From positions 1,116,001 to 1,180,000 of the forward strand of contig OY764266.1 of the NCBI GenBank assembly GCA_963668365.1: 64,000 nt of DNA, read 5' to 3'. The stretch comes from VXNE01 sp963668365. Lineage in GTDB: Bacteria; Pseudomonadota; Gammaproteobacteria; Pseudomonadales; Azotimanducaceae. Below are positions 1 to 8,701 of the stretch, piece after piece (within the stretch, counting starts at the first letter, position 1; each line of letters starts with the position of its first letter). The position numbers were made by a program, and so were the translations under genes. The notes under the pieces were generated by a model that saw nothing but the letters and a program-made list of their open reading frames with translations, searched no databases and was not told the origin of the DNA.

Positions 1-326
1 CGCGTCATGTGGAACGGGCAGTGAAACTCCGCCGTGATCATGCCCGCCTGGCCGATATGGTCGGGGTGCATGTGCGTGCAGATCACGCCCTTTACCGGGT
101 CTCCGTTGAGTTCGTTGGCGAACAGGTCGCGCCAGAGCGATTCGGTCTCCTCGTTGCCGAGGCCGGTGTCCACCACGTACCAGCCGTCCCTGTCCTCGAT
201 CAGGTACAGGTTGATGTGGTTCAGAGACCCGCCCATGGGCATGGTCAGCCAACGCACGCCTTGCGCGACTTCGACGGTGCTTCCGCGGGCGGGATGCGTG
301 GCGTAGGGATAGGTGAGTTCGTTCAC
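1..326 (-). CDS. MBL-fold metallo-hydrolase, 3' end outside window
   Basis: The N-terminal ~108 residues of a metallo-beta-lactamase-fold hydrolase; the rest lies beyond the left edge. The reading contains the zinc-binding signature THMHPDHIG, preceded by LYLIEDRDGWYVVDTGLG, the usual strand and Asp-Thr-Gly segment of the fold. Such proteins hydrolyse thioesters, lactones or similar bonds with a di-metal centre; the substrate cannot be told here. The GTG at 326 is chosen because family members begin shortly before the conserved Pro/Gly-rich segment (THPARGSTVEVAQGV). It is divergent from the acyl-CoA dehydrogenase at 433, so the two may share a regulatory region. No ribosome-binding site is obvious and a TATAAT lies very close upstream. 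Confidence 0.85.
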   Translation of the reverse strand, partial: MNELTYPYATHPARGSTVEVAQGVRWLTMPMGGSLNHINLYLIEDRDGWYVVDTGLGNEETESLWRDLFANELNGDPVKGVICTHMHPDHIGQAGMITAEFHCPFHMT

Positions 327-333
327 CCGCCCG

Positions 334-339
334 ATTATA
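334..339 (-). promoter_or_regulatory. Perfect -10 hexamer just upstream of the MBL hydrolase
   Basis: TATAAT on the minus strand ends 7 nt before the GTG start of the MBL-fold gene. A start site ~7 nt downstream of the hexamer would fall at the start codon, so the transcript would be leaderless or nearly so. No convincing -35 box is seen. Confidence 0.4.
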
Positions 340-432
340 GCCACATCGGGTGAGCGTTCTGCGCGGTGTTCGGCGAAAGCTGGTACATTGATTTCGACAG
401 AAAAACATTGGGAAACCAGCAAGAGGACACGC

Positions 433-1689
433 ATGGCAATGAACGTAAGGCCGGTTCCGCACCTCGATGGCGAGGTGAATGAAATCCGGCTCGCCACGGC
501 GGAAATCATCAATGAAGAGATCCTGCCGGTAGAAGAGAAGCTTTGGGGCTATTCCTTTGACGGATCCAGGGCGTCGCGCGAGTCCATTGCCGAGGCAACC
601 GACCTGCGACGGCAGATTCGGGACAAGGTCAAGCAGCGAAATCTCTGGGCCCCGCACCTGCCCCCGGAGTTCGGCGGCATGGGCCTGTCCTTCCTGCAGC
701 ACGCATACATGAACGAAGTGCTCGCCTACAGCCCGGGGGCGGCGTCACTCTTCGGCGTCGTGGCGCCCAACTCCGGCAACCAGAAGATACTCGTCAAGTA
801 CGGTTCGCCCGACCAGCACCGGAAATGGCTGATTCCATTGACGGAAGGGCGCATGCAGTCGGGCTTCTCCATGACCGAACCGCACAACGCGGGTTCGGAT
901 CCGAGGTCGATCCAGACGCGCGCGGAACTCGACGGCGACGAGTGGGTCATCAACGGCCACAAGTGGTTCACGTCGAACGGTCATGCGGCGGACTTCTTCA
1001 TCGTCATGTGCCGGACGTCGGACCCGGACGATCCGGGCGGCGTGAACGACAGGATGACGCAGATCATCGTGCCGAAAGACACGCCCGGCGTGAACGTCAT
1101 TCGCGGCGTGCCGGTCTGGGGCAAGGCGTCGAGTCACTGCGAGATCAAGTACGAGAACGTCCGCGTGCCGAAGGAAAACCAGCTCGGTCGAACGGGCAGC
1201 GGCCACCAGGCGGCCCAGGACCGACTCGGCGCCGGCCGCATATACCACTGCATGAACTCTGTCGGATCGATGTGGCGCACCTTCGACCTGATGGTTGAGC
1301 GGATCACGACCCGCGTTGTCCACGGCGGCGAAAAGCTCGAAGAGAAGCAGTTCATGCAGGGCTTCATCGCCGACTCCTACATGGACATCCAGGCGTCTCG
1401 CCTGATGGTGGTCGACTGCGCCAACAAGATGGAGAGCGGGGCCGACTCGCGCACCGATATCTCGGCTATCAAGATATTCGTGCCGGCGGCGTACCATCGC
1501 GTCGTCGACCGCGCGATCCAGGTGTTCGGCGCCAAGGGCGTTTCGGGCGACCTGCCCCTGGCCGGGTTCTACACCGGCGCGCGCACTTTGCGCATCGCCG
1601 ACGGCCCGGACGAGGTGCACAAGATCCTCATCGCCAAGAATATCCTGCGCCGCTACCACGCGGGCGAGACCTGGGACTTCGGCAATTGA
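433..1689 (+). CDS. Acyl-CoA dehydrogenase family protein (ACAD10/11-like)
   Basis: A 418-residue flavoprotein of the acyl-CoA dehydrogenase family, which introduces a 2,3-double bond into acyl-CoA thioesters. Visible family features are the FAD/substrate segment GFSMTEPHNAGSDP near residue 144, the beta-domain stretch GDEWVINGHKWFTSNG, and the C-terminal QVFGAKGVSGDLPL followed by RIADGPDEVHK, typical of the larger ACAD10/11-like branch. ATG 433 is preferred over in-frame upstream codons because AAGAGG lies just before it and the family N-terminus fits. It is divergent from the MBL hydrolase and followed 130 bp later by an aldehyde dehydrogenase. The acyl substrate cannot be inferred. Confidence 0.9.
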   Translation: MAMNVRPVPHLDGEVNEIRLATAEIINEEILPVEEKLWGYSFDGSRASRESIAEATDLRRQIRDKVKQRNLWAPHLPPEFGGMGLSFLQHAYMNEVLAYSPGAASLFGVVAPNSGNQKILVKYGSPDQHRKWLIPLTEGRMQSGFSMTEPHNAGSDPRSIQTRAELDGDEWVINGHKWFTSNGHAADFFIVMCRTSDPDDPGGVNDRMTQIIVPKDTPGVNVIRGVPVWGKASSHCEIKYENVRVPKENQLGRTGSGHQAAQDRLGAGRIYHCMNSVGSMWRTFDLMVERITTRVVHGGEKLEEKQFMQGFIADSYMDIQASRLMVVDCANKMESGADSRTDISAIKIFVPAAYHRVVDRAIQVFGAKGVSGDLPLAGFYTGARTLRIADGPDEVHKILIAKNILRRYHAGETWDFGN

Positions 1690-1818
1690 GCGGTTCGATT
1701 GCCCTGATTCCGGATAGCGAACACAAGCACAGCTCTCGCTGGCGCCTCTTGGTTTGCTGCGCGGGAATCTTCGGGTCCGCGCTAGAATCGGAAGTCGAAG
1801 AATCGGGAGGACCTTGAA

Positions 1819-3309
1819 ATGGCTACTTCATTGGCTGCAATCGTCAGCGGCGTTCGCTTGCGCGACCCCGCCCTGTTCCGTCAGCAGTGCTACGTGGGAG
1901 GCGACTGGGTAGACGCCGACTCCGGCGCGACCTTCGATGTCATCGACCCGGCCAGCGGACAAACCGTCGGCGTGGTGCCTTCGTTCGGCACGGCGGAAAC
2001 CCGGCGCGCCGTGGAAGCGGCCAACGCCGCCTATCCGGGCTGGCGCGCACTGACCGCCAAGGAACGGGCAAGCGTGCTGCGGCGGTGGTACGAATTGATG
2101 CTGGAGCACCAGGAGGACCTGGCGATCATCATGACCGCGGAGCAGGGCAAGCCGATGGCGGAGTCTCGCGGCGAGATCCTCTTCGGCGCCTCGTTCATCG
2201 AGTGGTTCGCGGAAGAAGCCAAGCGGGCCTACGGGGATGTGATTCCAACGCACCTCGCCGATCGCAGGATCGTAGTCACGAAGGAACCCGTGGGCGTGGT
2301 GGCCTCCATCACCCCCTGGAACTTCCCCAACGCCATGATTACGCGCAAGGCGGGCCCCGCGCTTGCCGCGGGCTGCACGGTGGTCGCGCGGCCCGCCTCG
2401 TCAACTCCGCTCTCGGCGCTCGCGCTCGGCGAACTCGCAACGCGCGCCGGGATTCCCGCGGGCGTCTTCAACGTGGTCACGGGACCGTCTTCGGCGGTCG
2501 GCGGAGAACTGACCGGGAATCCCATCGTGCGCAAACTGTCCTTCACGGGTTCCACGGCGGTGGGCAAGATCCTTCTCGAGCAGTGCGCGGGCACCGTCAA
2601 GAAGGTCTCGATGGAACTCGGCGGCAACTCGCCCTTCATCGTTTTCGATGACGCGGACGTCGATGCGGCCGTGGAAGGCGCGATGGCATCCAAGTACCGG
2701 AATACCGGACAGACGTGCGTGTGCGCGAACCGTTTTCTCGTCCAGGAGGGGGTGCATGACGAGTTCTGCCGGAAGCTGGCCGCGGCGACCGGCAATCTTC
2801 GGGTGGGACCGGGCCTCGAAGGCGAGACCGACCAGGGGCCGTTGATCGACATGGCGGCGGTGGAAAAGGTCGAAGACCACATACAGGACGCCGTCAGCGG
2901 CGGCGGCACGGTGGTCGCGGGCGGCCAGCGTCATGCGCTCGGCGGCACGTTCTTCGAGCCGACCGTGATCACCGGCGTGACGCCGGCCATGAAGGTGGCG
3001 CGGGAAGAGACTTTTGGCCCCGTCGCCCCGGTGTTCCGCTTCGGCACCGAGGAGGAAGCCATCGAGCTTGCGAACGCTACCGAGTTCGGCCTGGCGGCGT
3101 ATTTCTACAGCCGCGACATCGGCCGCATCTGGCGGGTCGGCGAGGCGCTCGAGTACGGCATCGTCGGAATCAACGTCGGAATCATCTCCACGGAAATAGC
3201 GCCCTTCGGGGGTTTCAAGGAGTCCGGTATCGGCCGCGAAGGATCGAAATACGGCCTCGACGAATTCCTCGAGGTCAAGTACATGTGCGTGGGCGGCCTC
3301 GACGACTGA
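1819..3309 (+). CDS. gabD: NAD(P)-dependent succinate-semialdehyde-type aldehyde dehydrogenase
   Basis: A 496-residue aldehyde dehydrogenase, the normal length for the GabD group, which oxidises succinate semialdehyde to succinate. The cofactor segment PWNFPNAMITRKAGPALAAG begins near residue 164. The general-base glutamate is E266 in MELGGNSPF, and the catalytic cysteine is C300 in NTGQTCVCANRF; the second Cys two residues later is common in GabD. GGGAGG lies 8 bp before ATG 1819. The C-terminal GGFKESGIGREGSKYG is typical of the family. The exact aldehyde is inferred from similarity, and other short-chain semialdehydes are possible. It may work with the neighbouring acyl-CoA dehydrogenase, but spacing does not prove an operon. 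Confidence 0.88.
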   Translation: MATSLAAIVSGVRLRDPALFRQQCYVGGDWVDADSGATFDVIDPASGQTVGVVPSFGTAETRRAVEAANAAYPGWRALTAKERASVLRRWYELMLEHQEDLAIIMTAEQGKPMAESRGEILFGASFIEWFAEEAKRAYGDVIPTHLADRRIVVTKEPVGVVASITPWNFPNAMITRKAGPALAAGCTVVARPASSTPLSALALGELATRAGIPAGVFNVVTGPSSAVGGELTGNPIVRKLSFTGSTAVGKILLEQCAGTVKKVSMELGGNSPFIVFDDADVDAAVEGAMASKYRNTGQTCVCANRFLVQEGVHDEFCRKLAAATGNLRVGPGLEGETDQGPLIDMAAVEKVEDHIQDAVSGGGTVVAGGQRHALGGTFFEPTVITGVTPAMKVAREETFGPVAPVFRFGTEEEAIELANATEFGLAAYFYSRDIGRIWRVGEALEYGIVGINVGIISTEIAPFGGFKESGIGREGSKYGLDEFLEVKYMCVGGLDD

Positions 3310-3319
3310 ACGGCGGGCC

Positions 3320-3339
3320 TGTGGAAGCGCCCTTCCACA
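3320..3339 (+). terminator. Hairpin after the aldehyde dehydrogenase
   Basis: An 8-bp perfect stem (TGTGGAAG / CTTCCACA) with a CGCC loop starts 10 bp after the aldehyde dehydrogenase stop codon. There is no T-run after it, so it may be a Rho-aided or weak terminator, or an mRNA-stabilising hairpin. Confidence 0.35.
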
Positions 3340-3441
3340 CCTGCTGAAACGTCGCTTGCGGGTTCGGCGCGATGGCCGTCTGGCGGGTCGTGCGCCCTGG
3401 GCCCTCCCGGGTTATCCGGGCGTCCTGCGAAGGAGGTTCCC

Positions 3442-4170
3442 ATGAACTCGACCGTCACGACCATTCCGATCGTCAATCTCCTGATCGGGTTCGCGCCGGT
3501 GGCGGTGCTGCTCTTGATCATGCGCGCATGGTCGCTGAACCCCTGGCAGGCGATCTATGCGAATCTGCGCATGCTCGTGCAGCTCCTCCTGATCGGCTAC
3601 GTGCTGACCCTGGTGTTCGAGGCCGAGCAGCCGTGGATCGTCGTAGCGGTCGTTGTGTTCATGATCGCGATGTCCGCCTGGATCGCGCTCCGGCCGCTCT
3701 CCGACCGCGGGGCGATGCCCTATGCGACGGTCCTGGTCGGCATAGGCGTCACGGGGGTCGCCGTTCTAGTGCTGGTGACGCAGGTCATCCTCGACCTGCC
3801 GAGGTGGTACGAACCGCGTTTCGTCGTCCCCCTGGCCGGGATGGTGTTCGCGAACAGCATGAACACGATCAGCCTGGCGGGGGAGCGGTACCAGACGGAG
3901 CGTAGCCGCGGCGTGGAATATCCTGCTGCGAGGCAGGCGGCGATGACCGCCGCGCTCATCCCCCAGATCAACACGTTGCTGGCGGTGGGACTCGTCGCCC
4001 TGCCGGGCATGATGACCGGACAGGTCCTGTCGGGTGTCGACCCGCTTGTGGCGGCGCGCTACCAGATCATGGTGATGTGCATGATCTTCTCCACGGCCGG
4101 CCTGGCCGCCGCCCTGTACCTGGTGCTAAGGCATTTCTCGACGGAGCGTATGGTCGATCCCGCGCCTTGA
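3442..4170 (+). CDS. fetB: FetB/YbbM-family (UPF0014) ABC permease
   Basis: A 242-residue polytopic inner-membrane protein of the UPF0014 family, whose E. coli member FetB (YbbM) pairs with ATPase FetA in iron export. The hallmark segments are visible: LNPWQAIYANLRMLVQLLLIGYVL near the N-terminus, VPLAGMVFANSMNTISLAGER in the middle, and PQINTLLAVGLVALPGMMTGQ with GVDPLVAARYQIMVMCM towards the end. AAGGAGG lies just before ATG 3442. No fetA-like ATPase gene is adjacent, which is unusual for this transporter. Function as an iron exporter is taken from the family, not shown here. Confidence 0.85.
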   Translation: MNSTVTTIPIVNLLIGFAPVAVLLLIMRAWSLNPWQAIYANLRMLVQLLLIGYVLTLVFEAEQPWIVVAVVVFMIAMSAWIALRPLSDRGAMPYATVLVGIGVTGVAVLVLVTQVILDLPRWYEPRFVVPLAGMVFANSMNTISLAGERYQTERSRGVEYPAARQAAMTAALIPQINTLLAVGLVALPGMMTGQVLSGVDPLVAARYQIMVMCMIFSTAGLAAALYLVLRHFSTERMVDPAP

Positions 4171-4759
4171 TCGGTACTTGCGTGCCGTTCTACGGCGGAG
4201 CCGCGTAGTTTCCAAAACCCCTTTTAATATCAGTTACCTACGGGTTTAGCACCTAGTCGATCCCACTACGGATCACCTTCCCGATCCGCGATGCCAGGAC
4301 GCCTTCCGCGGCTTCCCGGCACGGCCTGACGCCCAACGCGTTCTTTCCCGAGCGACCGGCCGCTGATCGTCGCCCGCCGCCGGTGTCGGGTCAAGGGCCG
4401 CCAGGGCGTCCGGCTACGCCGGACGCGAACCCTTGAGGCGACGACGGCGGTGCCACGCTGAGCCGGGGAGCCGGCGGACAGCCCCGGACCGCCGCATCGC
4501 GCGGCAATGTCGCCGTGTTCCGCACCGTCCTCGCAACCCGCCCGCTCCCTGCCTGAGCGGCGAGCGTCCCTCCTTGCGCAGCGTGCGCGACCACAGCGCG
4601 GATCGGTGGTGTGGTCCGGGTTGGTGGGAAGGTTCCGGCAAAGGCGCCGCGGCGGCGTTTGCAGGCCATTGTGGGCGATGCCGCCGAGGGCGGCCCGGGC
4701 TCTATCGCCTGCGGCGACCAAGCCCCCTGCGGGGTCTTGGCCCTGGCGGGTGACGATCC
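4171..4759 (+). other. Stretch without a recognisable gene; contains a 9-bp hairpin
   Basis: No supportable coding region. The first ~90 bp are unusually A/T-rich for the window; the remainder is very G+C-rich and only yields low-complexity Arg/Ala/Pro-rich readings. A perfect 9-bp stem with a TAC loop (GCGTCCGGC / GCCGGACGC) lies at 4406-4426. This is the left margin of the accessory region that ends at 14813. Confidence 0.5.
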
Positions 4760-5125
4760 CTATCGCTTCCGCCCTCCGGGCGGTGAGGCCGCATCCGCAG
4801 CATCGCTGGACGGCGGGTAGCGGCAGTCGAGCAGCGCGATCCCGCACAACTCGTGCAAGAGGTGCGTCGCCAGCGCGTCCACGGTCCAGCGCCAGCCGTC
4901 GTCGGGCGCTTCGTTGAACCGCTCCAGCGCCGCACGCACGGCCGCCGTGTCGGCCTTGCCGCCCTCGCACCGCACCATTGCGTGGGGTACGCCGTGTCCC
5001 GCCTTGTCCGCGGCCGACTCCCACAGTTCCAGCACCTGCGTTCCGTCGGCTTCGTCCCCGGTCTCCAGTTCGACCGCGAACGCGTGCGCGCCGGCGTCGG
5101 CGGGTCCGTCGTCGAGAATCTTCAT
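4760..5125 (-). CDS. Hypothetical protein at the left margin of the RIT region
   Basis: A 121-residue protein of unknown function. The ATG at 5125 has a GGAG-type site about 10 bp upstream. The sequence is acidic in its first half (KILDDGPADAG, VELETGDEADG), then has a helical stretch with AALERFNEAPDDGWRWTVDA and LLHELCGIALLDCRY, and ends in a basic, Pro/Gly-rich tail. No family was recognised. Amino-acid composition is more protein-like than the overlapping frames, which are Arg/Pro/Ala repeats. It is transcribed away from the RIT composite and has no near neighbour on its strand. Confidence 0.5.
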   Translation of the reverse strand: MKILDDGPADAGAHAFAVELETGDEADGTQVLELWESAADKAGHGVPHAMVRCEGGKADTAAVRAALERFNEAPDDGWRWTVDALATHLLHELCGIALLDCRYPPSSDAADAASPPGGRKR

Positions 5126-5535
5126 TCGTTCGTCTCCGTGCTCCCAAGGCACCGAGGCCGCGGTATCCAGCGGACGCCGGCAACCCCGATCCGCAGCCGG
5201 CGCCGAAGGGCGCCGGGCCATACGCATCAGCACGCAGAACGTGGTTGACGTGCCGCCTGTTCGCCCGGCGCCGGGGAGCGACCCCGGCCCCATACGAGGA
5301 GCTGTTGTATTCAGCGGCTAACCCGGCATGCGGGTTTCCGCGGCTGATGCGTGACCGGGACTATGCGGCGCGGGACGCCGGGCCGTCAACCGGGGCGTGC
5401 CGCTCCCCGGCCGCCCGGAACTTGGTATTCGACCACGGCGCCGCTACCGGCGGGAGAGCCGCCCAGGCGCACTGCCGTTCCGCATTGCCCGCTCCAACGA
5501 CGGATCCGGTCGTCCGTCGTGCGCGCCAGCGTGTC

Positions 5536-6111
5536 ACGCGTGCTCGGCCGGTCAACCCTGCGGGTTCTCCGCGCGCTCCGACCTCGCTGGCGCGAGGTGA
5601 CCGGCCTGCGCGCGCGTGCCGCCCGTTCGGGACCGACGCACACCGCGTCGCAACCCCGAAACGGAGAACGACATGGACCTACCAACCCTCATCGCCCAGT
5701 GGAGCGGCAAGCTCCCCGATGGCTTCGTCCCGCCCGCCGTCATGCGCCGGGAGCCACCCCAGTGCGCGCAGCCCCGTTGTCGCCGGCCGGCATCGCTCAA
5801 GGCCAACGGGGAGTACGCGAAGTCCTGCGAGCCCTGCAGGATCCGGAGGGCGAAATCCTGCAAGCGCCGCAGGGCCGCGCTGGTCGCCGAGGGCGGCTGC
5901 CGCAGGTGCGCGTACCGCAAACGGCTGGAGGGCGACTTCCTTTGTGCGCGGTGCCGCGAGGACCGCGACATCCAGCGCGCGCAGAAGCGGCAGGATGCCA
6001 TCGACGCCGCGGCCATCGACGAGTTCGCCGCGCAGCCGGAACGCGTCCACCAGGCTTCCAATCTCGACTGCGGCCTGTCGCCGTTAATGCCGAGAACCTG
6101 ATAATGCCGAG
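5536..6111 (+). repeat. Left arm of the large inverted repeat
   Basis: This stretch matches the reverse complement of 9751-10329, including ~135 bp upstream of the Cys-rich gene (shared GCTCGRCCGGYCAACCC, GGGTTCTCC and GGCGCGAGGTGACCGGCCTG), the gene itself and its 3' end. Identity is imperfect but extends through non-coding DNA, so it is a duplication and not just protein similarity. The 410 bp to its left (5126-5535) shows no gene. Confidence 0.75.
5673..6101 (+). CDS. Small Cys-rich, probably zinc-binding protein, left copy
   Basis: A 142-residue protein beginning MDLPTLIAQWSGKLP, with ACGGAGAA just before the ATG. Cysteines fall in pairs that could hold zinc: CAQPRC near residue 34, CEPC near 53, CRRC near 76 and CARC near 90, set in a strongly basic central region with KSCKRRRAALVAEGGCRRCA. 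The C-terminal third is a charged helix ending ASNLDCGLSPLM. It is paralogous to the gene at 9758-10192 along the whole length. Basic character and zinc pairs suggest nucleic-acid binding; this is inference, and no named family was recognised. A role as an accessory factor of the recombinase trio is possible because one copy sits at each end. Confidence 0.7.
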   Translation: MDLPTLIAQWSGKLPDGFVPPAVMRREPPQCAQPRCRRPASLKANGEYAKSCEPCRIRRAKSCKRRRAALVAEGGCRRCAYRKRLEGDFLCARCREDRDIQRAQKRQDAIDAAAIDEFAAQPERVHQASNLDCGLSPLMPRT

Positions 6112-6168
6112 CGCGTAACGAAAGAGCGTAAAAACAGCGGCGTTGCCGACAGTCGGACTCGGCATTAC
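6081..6168 (+). repeat. Left terminal repeat cluster of the recombinase trio
   Basis: Contains CCGTTAATG (6081-6089), TAATGCCGAG (6102-6111) and its inverse CTCGGCATTA (6159-6168). The right end has the mirror-image set: TAATGCCGAG (9696-9705), CTCGGCATTA (9751-9760), CATTAACGG (9773-9781). Spacing between the inverted decamers is 47 bp here and 45 bp on the right. These are plausible recombinase-binding and cleavage sites. Confidence 0.7.
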
Positions 6169-6224
6169 AACGGACAGTGACTTTGGGCATCTTCGTCCTC
6201 CCCATGGAAAACAGGACGACATTC

Positions 6225-7772
6225 ATGCCTGCCACATCGAAGTACCGGCCCTTGGAATACGCCTTGGTCGCAGCCTTCGTTGACGATCTCCGTCATCGAA
6301 AAGCGGATTTCAGCGAGTATTTCTTCTACACCCACCGGCGCATCGCCCGTCACTTCCTGATCTGGATCGACCTCACCGGCGTCGAACTGAACAAGGTGGA
6401 CGCCACCATCATCTACCGCTTTCTGCGACACGATTGCCGTTGCGGCGCATCTTGCGCGCCGGTCCGCATCCAGAGCTGGCGCAAGCGCCGCAGATCACCC
6501 CAAATCATGAGGTTCGTGCGATTCCTCGAGCAGTCGGGGCATGTCGAGACCCCCGGCGAACTGGAGGACAATCTGCGGCTGCTGGACGCTTTCCTTGGCG
6601 GGTTGCGCGACGTCGGCTACGCGGCCAACACGATCGACGCGTACCGGTACGCATGCACCGCCCTCATTGTCTGGCTCCACCTGTCACGCATTCGCCTTTG
6701 CGACCTTACGCCGGATGTCATCGCGCGCTTCGGGAAACGGCAGTTCGCCCCCTGGATCCCAGGGGTGTTTCGTGGTCGGGAGGCGTGGCTACCCGACACC
6801 TACGCAACCGAACTGCGCGGCTTCCCGGGACACCTCGTCGCGATCGGGCGGATCGAGGCCGTGGAGCCGGCCCCTGTCCAACCGACACGGCCCGTTCTCC
6901 TGGACAGGTTCGCCGGGTGGCTCGAGAACCATCGCGGCATCGGGCCAGGGACGACAAGAAGGCATGTGTGGCTGATCGCCGAGATGATGCCCGAGCTTGG
7001 CGACGACCCGCGCACGTATGACACCGCCCTGATCCGGGACGTGCTGCACAGGAACATCCAGCGGCGGTCGCACAGCTACGCCCCGGTCCTGCCAACGACG
7101 ATGCGCATGTATCTTCGGTTCCTGGCATCCGAAGCGCGCATCCAGCCCGGGCTTGTGGCGGCCGTCCCGTCGGTGCCTCAACAGCGGTTGTCGAGCTTGC
7201 CGCGCTACATCGCAAGCGACGATGTCGAACGCGCCATCGCCACATGCAGCGACAACGCGACAGGCTTGCGCGACCGCGCGATCCTGCTGCTGCTCGCACG
7301 GCTGGCGCTACGGGCAGGGGATATCGTTGACCTGCGCCTCGCGGACGTTGACTGGGACAGAGCCCGAATCCGTGTCTCCGGCAAGTCACGCCGGGAGGCC
7401 GTCCTGCCCTTGCCGCAGGACGCCGGCGATGCGCTTCACGCCTATATCGCCACCGCGCGGCCCAAGGCGGATGTGGACAAGGTGTTCCTCTGCACCAAAG
7501 CGCCGTGGCGGGGGTTCCGCGCCTCGAACGCCATCGGTTCCGTCGCGAGACGCGCGCTCGACCGCGCGGGGATCAAGACCTTTGCGGCCCGCGGCGCGCA
7601 TGTGTTCCGCCATAGCCAGGCGACCGCGTTGCTCAGATCGGGAGCCACCCTGGATGTCATCCAAGCGCTCCTTCGCCACCGGTCGGTGAACACGACGGCG
7701 ATCTACGCCAAGACCGATGCCGTCATGTTGCAGGAAATCGCCCAGCCCTGGATCGGAGGGACCGAACGATGA
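6225..7772 (+). CDS. ritA: RIT tyrosine recombinase A
   Basis: A 515-residue tyrosine recombinase, first of the trio. The long N-terminal half carries core-binding-like helices. The C-terminal catalytic domain has R363 (LALRAGDIVDL), a beta-hairpin Lys in GKSRREAVLPL, H459-x-x-R462 (HVFRHS), H485 (LLRHRSVNT) and nucleophile Y494 (AIYAK), so the active site looks complete. ATG 6225 is chosen because AGGA lies 8 bp upstream; ATG 6204 and GTG 6177 are in-frame alternatives. The stop overlaps the ritB start as ATGA, so the two are translationally coupled. In this class three recombinases act together on one element; their division of labour is not established here. Confidence 0.88.
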   Translation: MPATSKYRPLEYALVAAFVDDLRHRKADFSEYFFYTHRRIARHFLIWIDLTGVELNKVDATIIYRFLRHDCRCGASCAPVRIQSWRKRRRSPQIMRFVRFLEQSGHVETPGELEDNLRLLDAFLGGLRDVGYAANTIDAYRYACTALIVWLHLSRIRLCDLTPDVIARFGKRQFAPWIPGVFRGREAWLPDTYATELRGFPGHLVAIGRIEAVEPAPVQPTRPVLLDRFAGWLENHRGIGPGTTRRHVWLIAEMMPELGDDPRTYDTALIRDVLHRNIQRRSHSYAPVLPTTMRMYLRFLASEARIQPGLVAAVPSVPQQRLSSLPRYIASDDVERAIATCSDNATGLRDRAILLLLARLALRAGDIVDLRLADVDWDRARIRVSGKSRREAVLPLPQDAGDALHAYIATARPKADVDKVFLCTKAPWRGFRASNAIGSVARRALDRAGIKTFAARGAHVFRHSQATALLRSGATLDVIQALLRHRSVNTTAIYAKTDAVMLQEIAQPWIGGTER

Positions 7773-8701
7773 CCACGACGATCCGCCACCAAATCGCGCG
7801 CTTCGTCGAGATCAACCGATCGCTCGGCTACCGGTTCGAGCAGCAGGAAGAGCTGCTGCGGACCTTCGCGCGGTTCGCCGAAGCCCGCAACGAGACCCAT
7901 GTTCGCTCCGAAACCGCTCTTGAGTGGGCATCCGCATCGAGAACAGCTTCGTCGACGTTCCAGGTCACCAAACTCCGTGTGGTCAGCGACTTCGCCGAAT
8001 GGCTGCACGCCGAGGACGATCGACACGAGATCCCGCCCCGCGATGCGTTGGGGCCGCTGAACCGGCGGCGACCGCAGCCGCACCTGATGTCGGTTGCGGA
8101 CATCCGCAAACTGCTGACAGCGGCATTATCGATGGGGCCTGCCGCAACCATCGCCCCGCTGACCTGGCACTACCTGTTCGGTCTCGTCGCCGCGACCGGT
8201 CTGCGCATCGGAGAGGCGCTCGCACTGACGCTGGACGACATCACGCCCGACGGCCTCGTCATCCGCGAGGCGAAGTTCGGCAAGACCAGGCTGGTCGCGC
8301 TGCACCCGACGAGCCGGGATGCGTTGAACATCTACCTCAAGGCCCGGCTCAAGGAGACGACCCGGGACCGGCACCTGTTCGTGATCGCAACAGGCCGGAC
8401 ACCCGCCTTGGATACTGCAAACGCCGTGTTCCGCAGGCTCTCCGTACAGACGGGCCTGCGCAGACCCGGGTCGGCCCGGGGGCCAACCACGCGCTCGCTA
8501 CGACACTCGTTCGCCGTGCGGTCGCTGGAGGCGCTGGCCCCCGGCGCCAGACCGGACCGGCACATCCTGGCTCTGGCGACCTATCTCGGACACGTCGATG
8601 TCACCAGTTCCTACTGGTATCTGGAGTCCACGCCGGTTCTGCTGCGCGGTATCGCCGAGGCCGTGGAGCAGGCTCACGCCAGCGGAGGATCCCATGACTG
8701 A
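7769..8701 (+). CDS. ritB: RIT tyrosine recombinase B, box II histidine replaced
   Basis: A 310-residue tyrosine recombinase, second of the trio. An N-terminal helical domain (to ~residue 100) precedes the catalytic domain with R146 (TGLRIGEAL), a Lys in KFGKTRLVAL, R245, H275 (YLGHVDVTSS) and Y284 at the normal nine-residue distance. The H-x-x-R box instead reads R242-S-L-R245. The R242 codon is CGC, one transition away from the CAC expected for His. Other recombinases tolerate some change at this position, so activity may be lowered and not lost. Its start overlaps ritA by ATGA, and its end overlaps ritC by eight bases (ATGACTGA). Confidence 0.87.
   Translation: MTTTIRHQIARFVEINRSLGYRFEQQEELLRTFARFAEARNETHVRSETALEWASASRTASSTFQVTKLRVVSDFAEWLHAEDDRHEIPPRDALGPLNRRRPQPHLMSVADIRKLLTAALSMGPAATIAPLTWHYLFGLVAATGLRIGEALALTLDDITPDGLVIREAKFGKTRLVALHPTSRDALNIYLKARLKETTRDRHLFVIATGRTPALDTANAVFRRLSVQTGLRRPGSARGPTTRSLRHSFAVRSLEALAPGARPDRHILALATYLGHVDVTSSYWYLESTPVLLRGIAEAVEQAHASGGSHD

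Noticed and set aside
745..1659. Long minus-strand open frame of 304 codons
   Set aside because: It is the complement of the acyl-CoA dehydrogenase and shows no family motif; high G+C opens such shadow frames.
4266..5183. 305-codon minus-strand frame left of the RIT region
   Set aside because: Arg/Gly-rich low-complexity reading that conflicts with the better gene at 4760-5125.
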